Below are positions 1 to 6,106 of a DNA stretch of 7,846 nt, in pieces (position 1 is the stretch's first letter; every line of letters begins with the position of its first letter). A model generated the notes under the pieces. It ran no database searches and was not told the origin of the DNA. It saw nothing but the letters and a program-made list of their open reading frames with translations. The stretch is from the NCBI GenBank assembly GCA_002291985.1, contig DBBB01000021.1, forward strand, positions 1 through 7,846. The letters run 5' to 3'. The translations under genes and the position numbers were made by a program. The stretch comes from Firmicutes bacterium UBA995 (lineage in GTDB: Bacteria; Bacillota; Sulfobacillia; UBA995).

Positions 1-7
1 GAGACAG

Positions 8-826
8 GTGGAAGCGGCGGTGGGCTTCCTCCGCGAACGGGGATGGGGGAGCGTGCCCCTGGCCATCGTCCTGGGGTCGGGACTCGATGTGCTGGCCGGA
101 GATTTCGAAGTTGAAGACAAACTATCGTTCACCGAGGTGCCGCACTTCGTGCCCCCGACGGTGACCGGGCATCCCGGCCGGCTCCTGCGAGCGCGCCTGA
201 AAGGAGTGCCTTTCGTGGTCATGCAGGGGCGCCTTCACTACTATGAAGGTCTGTCGCTGTCTACCGTGGTGTTCCCCATCCGGGTGCTCGCCCGCCTGGG
301 CGTCGAGCTGTTGGTGCTCACCAATTCAGCCGGTGCTCTGAACCATGAGTTCTCGCAGGGAGACCTGATGCTGGTGACCGACCATCTGAACTTGCTGGGT
401 GACAACCCCTTGCGGGGTCCGAATCTCGAGGAGTTCGGGCCGCGGTTTCCCGCCATGACCTCCGCCTACTCGCCCGAACTGGCGAAGGCGGCTCGCGAGG
501 CGGCGGCACGGGCAGGGGTGGAACTGCGCGAAGGGGTGTACGCGGCCGTGACCGGTCCAAGCTATGAGACGGCGGCGGAAGCTCGTCTTCTGCGTCAGGT
601 AGGCGCGGACGCGGTGGGTATGTCCACCGTACCCGAGGTCATAGCCGCGCGCCATGCCGGGAAGCCCGTGCTGGTCGTGTCCTGCATCACCAACCGGGTG
701 GGCGACGGCTCGACCCCCGACCACTCGGATGTCCTCGACGCCGCGCGGGCTGCCGCTCCCCGCCTGGGGCGGCTCCTGCGAGAACTGGTGCCGGCGCTAG
801 CCGGGGACGACCGACCGCGTTCTTGA
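8..826 (+). CDS. punA: Purine nucleoside phosphorylase (trimeric PNP family), 5' end probably outside window
   Basis: Cytosolic enzyme that splits purine (deoxy)ribonucleosides with phosphate, giving free base and (deoxy)ribose-1-phosphate in purine salvage. Counting the GTG at position 8 as residue 1, the family marks appear in order: LGSGL at 22-26, TGHPG at 53-57, MQGRLHYYEG from 72 and TNSAG at 105-109 (phosphate and ribose sites). VTGPSYET carries base-binding Glu187. VGMSTVPEV lies at 203-211 with Met205, Asn229 is in CITNRVG, and His239 matches the ribose-contacting His of the human enzyme. All key residues are present, so it should be active. The reading frame is open to the window's left edge, and homologues such as the B. 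subtilis enzyme have a few residues before this point. The true start is therefore probably upstream and GTG 8 is only the first visible candidate. Specificity (inosine/guanosine versus adenosine) is inferred from the trimeric family with Glu and Asn at the base site. Confidence 0.94.
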   Translation: MEAAVGFLRERGWGSVPLAIVLGSGLDVLAGDFEVEDKLSFTEVPHFVPPTVTGHPGRLLRARLKGVPFVVMQGRLHYYEGLSLSTVVFPIRVLARLGVELLVLTNSAGALNHEFSQGDLMLVTDHLNLLGDNPLRGPNLEEFGPRFPAMTSAYSPELAKAAREAAARAGVELREGVYAAVTGPSYETAAEARLLRQVGADAVGMSTVPEVIAARHAGKPVLVVSCITNRVGDGSTPDHSDVLDAARAAAPRLGRLLRELVPALAGDDRPRS

Positions 827-888
827 GCAGGGCGCGCTCGCCATCGTCCCGTATCGAGCCCATGCCGTCCGGGGAGGCTAACGCCCAC

Positions 889-893
889 GGAGG
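889..893 (+). promoter_or_regulatory. Ribosome binding site before a small secreted-protein frame
   Basis: GGAGG lies 8 bases before a GTG at 902. This is the canonical arrangement seen before other genes in the window, and it is the main reason for believing that something was translated between punA and the M50 protease gene. Confidence 0.4.
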
Positions 894-901
894 TGTTGAG
901 C

Positions 902-1147
902 GTGGGCGCTGGATATCGACGCCTGATTTCGGCACTGGCCATCCTGTTCCTCGTCGCGGTGTCCGGGGGATCCGAGCCAAGAGGCCGGGGCGGCAGGAGA
1001 CTCGCCCGGAAACCTTGAATACGGCAAGGTGCGCCAGGCGATGCTCATGTTCCTTACCGGGCGGCCGATGAGCAGGGCGCCGTCCGGACGTACCTGCAGG
1101 GCTTTCGAGCATCCCGAGATCGGGAGGTCCCAACACGATGCCTTTTG
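902..1147 (+). pseudogene. Possible frameshifted small secreted or membrane-anchored protein gene
   Basis: From GTG 902 the frame encodes a basic start (GAGYRR) and a hydrophobic stretch (LISALAILFLVAVSG), as in a signal peptide, then stops at 1016-1018 after 38 codons. Removing one G from the run at 965-969 moves the frame so that it continues as SGDPSQEAGAAGDSPG and then LEYGKVRQAMLMFLTGR, which looks much more like real protein. This second frame runs to a TGA at 1145-1147, just inside the next gene. Around 1059-1064 a shift back would give AADEQGAVRTYLQGFR instead, so a second indel is possible. I recognise no family. It could be a decayed gene, an intact gene with sequence errors, or chance in GC-rich DNA. 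It lies in the 311-base gap between punA and the protease gene, where I see no RNA gene or terminator. Confidence 0.35.
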
Positions 1148-1782
1148 ACCTCGCCACCATGGCCTTACGCTTGCCGGCGCTCCTGGTGGCGCTGAGTTTC
1201 CACGAGTTCGCACATGCCTGGGCGGCGGACCGCCTGGGCGATCCCACGCCGCGCAGGATGGGCCGACTGACGCTGGAGCCCTGGGCCCACCTGGATCCCA
1301 TCGGCACCCTGATGATCCTGCTGTACGGTTTCGGCTGGGCCAAGCCGGTCCCGACCAATCCCTATTTCTATCGAATCGGCGCGCGCCGCGGCCTGCTATG
1401 GACATCTCTTGCCGGCCCGGCCGCCAATGTGCTGCTGGGATTCGTTTTCGCCTTGCTGTTCGTCCTGGACTTCTTCACCGGCGCCTTCCGCGGCATCCCT
1501 CACCTTTCACGGATCATCGAGGTGACCTTTCAACTCAACGTGGTGCTGGCGGTCTTCAATCTCCTTCCCATCCCGCCCCTCGACGGCTCGAAGGTGCTGG
1601 CGGGGATACTGCCCGGCCGTCAGGCCGAAGCCCTCGAGCGACTCGAGCGGCTGGGGCCCTTTCTGCTGCTGCTGGTGCTCCTGACGGGCGTCGCGGACGG
1701 CGTTATCCGCGGTGCTTCCGCTGCCGTCACCGGGCTGCTGCTGGAGGCGGCCGTCACCCTGTGGAGGTTGCTGCCTCTCTAG
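1138..1782 (+). CDS. Site-2-protease-like M50 zinc metallopeptidase, integral membrane
   Basis: Membrane-embedded zinc peptidase of the S2P/M50 family (the short YwhC-like group of Bacillota). It is 214 residues long, normal for this PDZ-free subgroup. The zinc motif HEFAH is at residues 22-26 inside the first hydrophobic segment. GPAAN at 93-97 opens another membrane segment, and NLLPIPPLDG at 141-150 supplies the third zinc ligand, Asp149. A further hydrophobic stretch lies near 173-185 and the C-terminus is also hydrophobic. The active-site residues are complete. The ATG start has GGGAGGT nine bases upstream (about 1121-1128). Members cut transmembrane peptides, for example in regulated proteolysis of anti-sigma factors, but the substrate cannot be deduced here. 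The gene is 22 bases before scpA and likely co-transcribed with it, a common arrangement in Bacillota whose functional meaning is unknown. Confidence 0.93.
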   Translation: MPFDLATMALRLPALLVALSFHEFAHAWAADRLGDPTPRRMGRLTLEPWAHLDPIGTLMILLYGFGWAKPVPTNPYFYRIGARRGLLWTSLAGPAANVLLGFVFALLFVLDFFTGAFRGIPHLSRIIEVTFQLNVVLAVFNLLPIPPLDGSKVLAGILPGRQAEALERLERLGPFLLLLVLLTGVADGVIRGASAAVTGLLLEAAVTLWRLLPL

Positions 1783-1804
1783 GCGGAGACGGGGGACTGG
1801 GTGC

Positions 1805-2533
1805 GTGTCCCAGGCGTATTGCGTGCGGCTGGATGCGTTCGAGGGTCCGCTCGACCTGCTCTTGCATCTCATCAAGGAGCACCGGGTGGACATCCATGAC
1901 ATCCCCGTTGCCCGGATAACCTGGCAATATCTCGACCACCTGGCGGCCGGGGAGCAGCTCAACCTGGACCATGCGGCGGAATTCCTGCTGATGGCCTCCA
2001 CGCTGCTGGAGATCAAGGCCCGCATGCTCTTGCCGGGCGTGCCTGCGCAAGCAGGAGGCGAGCCCGCCCATGGGGACCCGCGGCGAGATCTGGTCGAGCG
2101 CTTGCGGGAATACCGGTCGTTGCGCAAGACGGCAAACATGCTCGGGGAACACGAAGCCGAGGCCGGCCGCCGGTTTTTCCCGCCTCGGCATGCCGGGTCC
2201 GAGGGACAGGAAAGGCGGGCTATCGAGCCCCTGGCCGCCCGGGAGCTGGCCGTGGCCATGGCCGGCTTGCTCCGCCGCCGGCGCGGCGACCAACCGCGGA
2301 TCGTAGTGCGGGACGGATTCTCCATCGGCCAGAAAATGCGGCTCATCGCCCGTGCACTGCGGGGCCGCACCGGGGCGACGGTCGCTTTTTGGACCCTGTT
2401 GCGCCGCGGTTCGGGACGCCGGGAGATCATCGTTACTTTCCTCGCCTTGCTTGAGTTGCTTCGCCTCGGGTGGGCTCATGCGCAACAAGAGCGCTGTTAC
2501 GGACGCATCCTGGTGGGTCGCCGTGGGCGGTGA
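1805..2533 (+). CDS. scpA: Segregation and condensation protein A (kleisin)
   Basis: Kleisin subunit that bridges the SMC dimer and binds ScpB in the bacterial condensin complex on the nucleoid, needed for chromosome compaction and segregation. The diagnostic N-terminal block begins almost at once: VRLDAFEGPLDLLLHLIKEH, then VDIHDIPVARITWQYLDHL (residues about 7-46). It is followed by AAEFLLMASTLLEIKARMLLP, the SMC-neck-binding helices. The middle is charged and poorly conserved. The C-terminal winged helix ends in IVTFLALLELLRLG. Length is 242 residues from GTG 1805, usual for ScpA. That start is chosen because the family homology begins seven residues later and GGGGGA lies 8 bases upstream; the frame is open further upstream into the M50 gene, but that part is not conserved. 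The stop overlaps the likely scpB start. Confidence 0.95.
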   Translation: MSQAYCVRLDAFEGPLDLLLHLIKEHRVDIHDIPVARITWQYLDHLAAGEQLNLDHAAEFLLMASTLLEIKARMLLPGVPAQAGGEPAHGDPRRDLVERLREYRSLRKTANMLGEHEAEAGRRFFPPRHAGSEGQERRAIEPLAARELAVAMAGLLRRRRGDQPRIVVRDGFSIGQKMRLIARALRGRTGATVAFWTLLRRGSGRREIIVTFLALLELLRLGWAHAQQERCYGRILVGRRGR

Positions 2534-3101
2534 GGGACCATCGAGGTCGCCGGGACTGCCTGAGGGGGCCAGCCTGAGGCCGGTGCTGGAGGCGCTTCTG
2601 CTGGCCATGCCCGAGCCGCTGCGCACGGGCGAGGCGGCATCGCTGCTCGGCGTGGAGGAGCGTGCGGTCAGCGACACCCTGCGCGAGCTGGCCGAGGAGT
2701 ACCGCCGGGATGGCAGAGGATTCCAGGTAGTGGCGGTCGCGGGCGGCTTCCGACTCGTCACCTCCCCGGAGCTGGCCCGAGTGGTGCTGGGCATGCGTCC
2801 CGAGAGCGCTCCTTACCGGCTGTCGGGCGCCGCCCGCGAGATCCTGGCGGTCATAGCCTATCGCCGGGAGGCTACTCGGGCCGAGATTGAGGCTATCCGC
2901 GGTGTGAACTGCGAGAGCGTCCTGGCGGTGCTGCTCGAACACGGCCTCATCGAGGAACGGGGCCGGCGGGAAGCTCCGGGTCGTCCCATCGTGTACGCCA
3001 CCACGACCCGCTTCCTCGAACACTTCGGGCTCAATTCCCTGGCCGACCTGCCCCCCCTCCCCGGCGCCGGCGATGAACGCGCAGATGCCGGGGAACACTG
3101 A
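2523..3101 (+). CDS. scpB: Segregation and condensation protein B
   Basis: Partner of ScpA; a dimer of winged-helix proteins that binds the central part of the kleisin in the SMC-ScpAB complex. From GTG 2523 it is 192 residues. The first winged helix is about 17-80 (LRPVLEALLLAMPEPL, then RGFQVVAVAGGFRLVTSPE). The second is about 98-165 and carries the family signature ILAVIAYRREATRAEIEAIRGVN, then GLIEERGRREAPGRPIVYATT, ending FLEHFGLNSLADLPPL. Start choice: GTG 2523 overlaps the scpA stop by 11 bases and has GGTGGG just upstream. ATG 2478 in the same frame is the alternative, adding 15 unconserved residues and a 56-base overlap. Translational coupling with scpA is likely. The tail after LPPL is short and charged. 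In many spore formers spmA/spmB follow; here they do not. Confidence 0.94.
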   Translation: MGGEGPSRSPGLPEGASLRPVLEALLLAMPEPLRTGEAASLLGVEERAVSDTLRELAEEYRRDGRGFQVVAVAGGFRLVTSPELARVVLGMRPESAPYRLSGAAREILAVIAYRREATRAEIEAIRGVNCESVLAVLLEHGLIEERGRREAPGRPIVYATTTRFLEHFGLNSLADLPPLPGAGDERADAGEH

Positions 3102-3228
3102 GGGCAGCATGTCCCCCCTTGCCGGGTTCTACTCGCACGCGTCCCTCACAGCCGATCGACTCGCAGGAAACTGATACCCGCCGGGGCGTATATGTACGCG
3201 GAACCTGAAAGGCAGAGGGAGAGGAGAC

Positions 3229-3699
3229 ATGGCTGTGAAACCCGAAGAGAAACTCCAGGCAATGGGCTTGACCCTTCCCCCGGTGGCCAGGCCCGTGGCG
3301 GCGTACGTACCCGCCGTGCAGAGTGGCGCCCACCTGTACGTGTCGGGACAACTGCCGCTGCGCGACGGTCAGTTGACCGACCGGGGGCGAGTGGGGGCGG
3401 ATGTGTCTGTCGAAGAGGGATACAAGGCCGCCCGCACTTGCGCGTTGAACGCGCTGGCCGCCGTCAAAGCTCACCTGGGCGATCTCGACCGGGTGGTCCG
3501 CGTGGTGAAGGTCACGGGGTTCGTGGCGGGTGCCCCGGGGTTCATCCAGCAACCCCAGGTGGTCAACGGAGCGTCCGAGCTGCTGGTGGAACTCTTTGGT
3601 GAACGGGGCCGGCATGCCCGCACTTCCGTCGGCGTAGCAGAACTGCCGCTTGGGGCCCCCGTGGAGATCGAGTTACTGGTAGAGGTGGGGGAACGCTGA
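3229..3699 (+). CDS. Rid family protein (YjgF/YER057c/UK114)
   Basis: Small trimeric cytosolic protein of the Rid superfamily; RidA members hydrolyse reactive enamines and imines released by PLP enzymes, protecting other PLP enzymes from damage. It is 156 residues, longer than classic RidA (about 130) and closer to the subgroup with an extended N-terminus. Visible marks are LYVSGQLPLRDG at 36-47, a central CALNALAAVKAHLGDLDRVV, and the C-terminal block RTSVGVAELPLGAPVEIE. Arg131 and Glu146 keep the 15-residue spacing of RidA Arg105 and Glu120, so deaminase-type chemistry is plausible. The ATG is preceded by the purine-rich AGAGGGAGAGGAG. A 127-base gap separates it from scpB, so it may start a new transcript, although I found no convincing promoter. 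A PLP aminotransferase lies about 2.4 kb downstream; any link is inference. Confidence 0.9.
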   Translation: MAVKPEEKLQAMGLTLPPVARPVAAYVPAVQSGAHLYVSGQLPLRDGQLTDRGRVGADVSVEEGYKAARTCALNALAAVKAHLGDLDRVVRVVKVTGFVAGAPGFIQQPQVVNGASELLVELFGERGRHARTSVGVAELPLGAPVEIELLVEVGER

Positions 3700-4643
3700 A
3701 CAAGACGAGGGACGGTCACGGTGCCGGCGACGACGGCATTCGCCTGCAGGTCTTCCTGGCCCGGGCGGGTATTGCGTCCCGGCGGGCAAGCGAGCGGGTG
3801 ATCGCCGCCGGTCGCGTGCGGGTGAACGGGGAAGTGGTCAGCGAACCGGGCCGCCGGGTCAGGCCGGCGCACGACCGGGTGCAAGTCGACGGCCAGGCCG
3901 TCGCCGTGGCGCCACCGTCTCCTCGTCATCTCCTTCTGAACAAGCCGAAGGGTTACCTGACAACCGCTTACGATCCCCGACATCGCCCGACCGTCCTCGA
4001 CCTGGTGCGGGATGTGGAAGAGCGCATTTACCCCGTCGGGCGACTGGACCGGGACAGTGAGGGGCTCCTGCTCCTGACCAACGACGGCGAACTCGCGTAC
4101 CGGCTGACCCATCCCCGTTTCGGCGTCCCGAAAACATACCGGGTCAGGGTCGAGGGTGCGGTCGAGGAGGAAGTGCTCGACCGACTTGGCCGGGGTGTGG
4201 ATCTGGCGGACGGGCCGGCCCGGGCGATGCGGGCGACCCGACTTCGAGAAGACCACGAGTCCACGTGGCTCGAGCTGGAGGTGGGCGAGGGAAGACAGCA
4301 CCTGGTTCGCCGGATGTTGGCGGTGGTGGGTCATCCCGTGCTCGACTTGCGCCGCGTTCGTTTTGGCCCGCTGCACCTCGGTCGCCTACCCCGGGGAAGC
4401 TTCCGGGAACTTCAGCCCAGAGAACTCGCGGCGCTGCGTCGAGCGGTGGGGCTGGAAGGTGCAACTTCAGACAAGGGTGAGCCCCCCGATAGGAAGGGAG
4501 GTTGGGGACATGGCGACCACGGCGCTGGTGATCGTCGACATGCTGGTAGACTTCGTCGAGGAGTCCGGCAAGCTGTACTGCGGCCCCGCCGCGCGGGTCA
4601 TCATCCCCCGCATTCAGGAGGAGGCAAGGCGCGCTCGCGGTAA
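3696..4643 (+). CDS. rluB: RluB/RsuA-type pseudouridine synthase (S4 domain), start and stop both abnormal
   Basis: Converts a specific uridine of ribosomal RNA to pseudouridine (in Bacillota the RluB type acts on 23S rRNA). The S4 RNA-binding domain spans about 3738-3880: IRLQVFLARAGIASRRASER, then RVRVNGEVV. The catalytic block GRLDRDSEGLLLLTNDGELA carries the nucleophile Asp at 4047-4049; later HLVRRMLAVVGHPVLDLRRV and GSFRELQPRELAAL complete the family pattern. Start problem: between the upstream stop (3600-3602) and GTG 3798 the frame has no ATG, GTG or TTG, and GTG 3798 would cut off half the S4 domain. CTG 3696, overlapping the Rid stop as CTGA with GAGGTG upstream, is the only in-frame candidate with a ribosome site. 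Alternatively GTG 3721 is the start and a base is missing. Stop problem: family similarity ends near 4460, yet the frame runs to 4643, 134 bases into pncA. Family certain, ends uncertain. Confidence 0.87.
   Translation: MNKTRDGHGAGDDGIRLQVFLARAGIASRRASERVIAAGRVRVNGEVVSEPGRRVRPAHDRVQVDGQAVAVAPPSPRHLLLNKPKGYLTTAYDPRHRPTVLDLVRDVEERIYPVGRLDRDSEGLLLLTNDGELAYRLTHPRFGVPKTYRVRVEGAVEEEVLDRLGRGVDLADGPARAMRATRLREDHESTWLELEVGEGRQHLVRRMLAVVGHPVLDLRRVRFGPLHLGRLPRGSFRELQPRELAALRRAVGLEGATSDKGEPPDRKGGWGHGDHGAGDRRHAGRLRRGVRQAVLRPRRAGHHPPHSGGGKARSR
3707..3712 (+). promoter_or_regulatory. Ribosome binding site pointing to GTG 3721, out of frame with the pseudouridine synthase
   Basis: GAGGGA sits 8 bases before GTG 3721, ideal spacing for a start. 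As the sequence stands, that GTG opens only 26 codons and stops at 3799-3801. One extra base between 3721 and 3738 would join it to the conserved start of the pseudouridine synthase, giving an N-terminus of V-P-A-T-T-x-I-R-L-Q. Confidence 0.45.
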
Positions 4644-5058
4644 GGGCGAGATGGTGATCTACTTGTGTGACCGGCACCGGGCAGACGATAGCGAGTTCGG
4701 GCTATTTCCGCCCCACGCGGTCGAGGGCACTCGAGGCGCCGAGGTGTGCGGGGAACTGGCGCCCCTACCGGGTGATCGCGTGATCGCCAAGCGCCGATTC
4801 AGCGGATTCGCCGGCACGGACCTGGATCTCACCCTGCGCGAGCAGGGCATCGCCGGGTTGAGGTTGACCGGCGTGTGCACCAACATCTGCGTGCTGTACA
4901 CCGCGGCCGATGCCAGGATGTTGGGCTATGCCGTGGACGTGGTGGCGGACGCCGTTGCCTCATTTGACGATGAAGCGCACCGGTGGGCGCTGCGCGAACT
5001 CGCAAAGACGCTGGGAGCACGGATGACCGGCGGCGAAACGGGAGGGGCGACCCAGTGA
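4510..5058 (+). CDS. pncA: Nicotinamidase (isochorismatase-like cysteine hydrolase)
   Basis: Hydrolyses nicotinamide to nicotinate plus ammonia in NAD salvage, cytosolic. It is 182 residues, the usual size. The catalytic triad is visible: Asp10 in VIVDMLVDF, Lys94 in VIAKRRFSGF and Cys127 in LTGVCTNICVLYTA, with the Val-Cys pair before it matching the family's cis-peptide. Metal-site residues Asp54, His56 and His69 (in LFPPHAVEGTRGAE) separate nicotinamidases from plain isochorismatases. FAGTDLDLTLREQGI and ASFDDEAHRWAL also match Bacillus-type PncA as I recall it. The ATG has GGGAGG 8 bases upstream (4496-4501). An open frame continues upstream of this ATG but runs out of frame through the pseudouridine synthase and is not conserved. 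Its stop overlaps the pncB start, and the next pathway step being next door strongly supports the call. Confidence 0.93.
   Translation: MATTALVIVDMLVDFVEESGKLYCGPAARVIIPRIQEEARRARGKGEMVIYLCDRHRADDSEFGLFPPHAVEGTRGAEVCGELAPLPGDRVIAKRRFSGFAGTDLDLTLREQGIAGLRLTGVCTNICVLYTAADARMLGYAVDVVADAVASFDDEAHRWALRELAKTLGARMTGGETGGATQ
5040..5047 (+). promoter_or_regulatory. Ribosome binding site fixing the pncB start
   Basis: GGGAGGGG lies 7 bases before GTG 5055, inside the end of pncA. It selects this GTG over upstream in-frame possibilities and indicates coupled translation. Confidence 0.7.
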
Positions 5059-6086
5059 ACGCGATCCGGAGCCTGGCCCAGGCCCTCGACTTGCCCGTGG
5101 AAGGGCGGTGTTTTTACTCGGCCACCCATGAAGATATCCTGGCCGGGGCCACGACCGACATCTATCTATTCAAAACGTATGAGATCCTGGAGGAACTCGA
5201 GTTGCTGGATGCCCCGGTAACGGCCGAGGTGTTCCCCAGCAGGCCGGGAGTGATGGCGGGACTCGAGGAGTGCCGGCAACTCCTGGCCGGTCGGGGAGCG
5301 GCCGTATCCGCCTTGCCTGAAGGACAGACGTTTGCTGAGCGGGAAGTGGTGCTCCGGGTAGAGGGGCCCTATGGCGCGTTCGGCCTTTACGAGACGGCCC
5401 TGCTCGGCATACTTGCCCATAGCTCGGCCTGGGCCACGGCGGCCCGGGAGTGCCGGGAGGCTTCGCAGGGCAAGCCGTTCTTGAGTTTCGGCGCCCGTCA
5501 TGTGCATCCGGCGGTTGCCCCGGTCATGGAGCGAGCGGCCATTGCCGGCGGCGCCAGCGGCGCCAGCAGCGTGCTGGGCGCGCGCCTGGCGGGAAGCCGG
5601 CCCCGGGGGACCATGCCGCATGCGGCCTTCCTCATAGCCGGCGACACCCTGGAGGTGTCACGCTGCTACGACCGGATCATGCCCCCCGACCAACCCCGGA
5701 TCGTGCTGGTGGATACCTTCAAGGACGAGGCGGAGGAGGCGTTGCGGATAGCCGCGGCTCTCGGCGACCGGCTGGAAGGCATACGCCTTGACACGCCCTG
5801 GGAGCGGGGGGGAGTCACCCCGGAACTGGTGGCCGAGGTCCGCGCGCGGCTGAGTGCCGCCGGCTACGGCCACGTGCGCATCTTCGTGTCCGGAGGCGTC
5901 ACGCCCGAGCGGATGCCGGCCCTGGCCCGGGCAGGCGCGGACGCATTCGGGGTGGGCAGCTACATCTCCCGGGCGAGCCCCATCGACATGACCATGGACA
6001 TCAAGGAAGTCGCGGGCCGTCCGGTGGCCAAGCGCGGGCGCATCCCCGGGCGCACCCCGAGTCCCCGACTCGAGTCACTTGTATAG
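5055..6086 (+). CDS. pncB: Nicotinate phosphoribosyltransferase (short archaeal/Thermoplasma-like type)
   Basis: Makes nicotinate mononucleotide from nicotinate and PRPP, the second step after PncA in the Preiss-Handler route to NAD. It is 343 residues from a GTG whose last two bases are the TG of the pncA stop (GTGA). It resembles the Thermoplasma acidophilum enzyme from end to end: ATHEDILAGATTDIYL near 23-38, LRVEGPYGAFGLYETALLG at 100-118, FLSFGARHVHPA at 142-153, GTMPHA at 185-190, VDTFKDE at 219-225, IRLDTP at 243-248, the phosphate-binding loop VSGGVTPE at 278-285 and AFGVGSYIS at 297-305. KRGRIPGR ends the barrel domain. Longer relatives continue here with a Cys-rich zinc module; this protein stops about 10 residues later and has no such Cys cluster. 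The distantly related quinolinate enzyme (NadC) is less likely because of the closer match and the pncA neighbour. Confidence 0.92.
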   Translation: MNAIRSLAQALDLPVEGRCFYSATHEDILAGATTDIYLFKTYEILEELELLDAPVTAEVFPSRPGVMAGLEECRQLLAGRGAAVSALPEGQTFAEREVVLRVEGPYGAFGLYETALLGILAHSSAWATAARECREASQGKPFLSFGARHVHPAVAPVMERAAIAGGASGASSVLGARLAGSRPRGTMPHAAFLIAGDTLEVSRCYDRIMPPDQPRIVLVDTFKDEAEEALRIAAALGDRLEGIRLDTPWERGGVTPELVAEVRARLSAAGYGHVRIFVSGGVTPERMPALARAGADAFGVGSYISRASPIDMTMDIKEVAGRPVAKRGRIPGRTPSPRLESLV

Positions 6087-6090
6087 ATGA

Positions 6091-6097
6091 GGGAGGT
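6091..6097 (+). promoter_or_regulatory. Ribosome binding site deciding the aminotransferase start
   Basis: GGGAGGT is 9 bases before GTG 6107. The in-frame ATG at 6122 lacks a good site, so GTG 6107 is preferred. An ATG at 6099 is too close and out of frame, and opens only 11 codons. Confidence 0.6.
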
Positions 6098-6106
6098 AAT
6101 GAGCAG

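Noticed and set aside
1754..2794. Long open frame on the minus strand (346 codons) across scpA and scpB
   Set aside because: It mirrors conserved genes, has a Pro/Arg/Ser-rich composition typical of GC-rich antisense frames, and shows no recognisable domain.
3090..3118. Imperfect hairpin (GGGG-A-ACA with TGT-CCCC) over the scpB stop as a terminator
   Set aside because: Short stem with a bulge and a 12-base loop, and no T run after it.
3166..3200. TATATG at 3189-3194 as a -10 box before the Rid gene
   Set aside because: No acceptable -35 element at 16-18 bases upstream; too weak to list as a promoter.
3471..4376. Minus-strand open frame of 301 codons under the Rid and pseudouridine synthase genes
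   Set aside because: Antisense shadow; no domain seen.
4156..4509. Upstream in-frame extension of pncA
   Set aside because: Overlaps the conserved part of the pseudouridine synthase in another frame; PncA homology and a strong ribosome site start at ATG 4510.
5550..5567. Tandem 9-base repeat GGCGCCAGC within pncB
   Set aside because: It codes for a conserved Gly/Ala/Ser-rich stretch of the same length as in relatives, so it is not an insertion.
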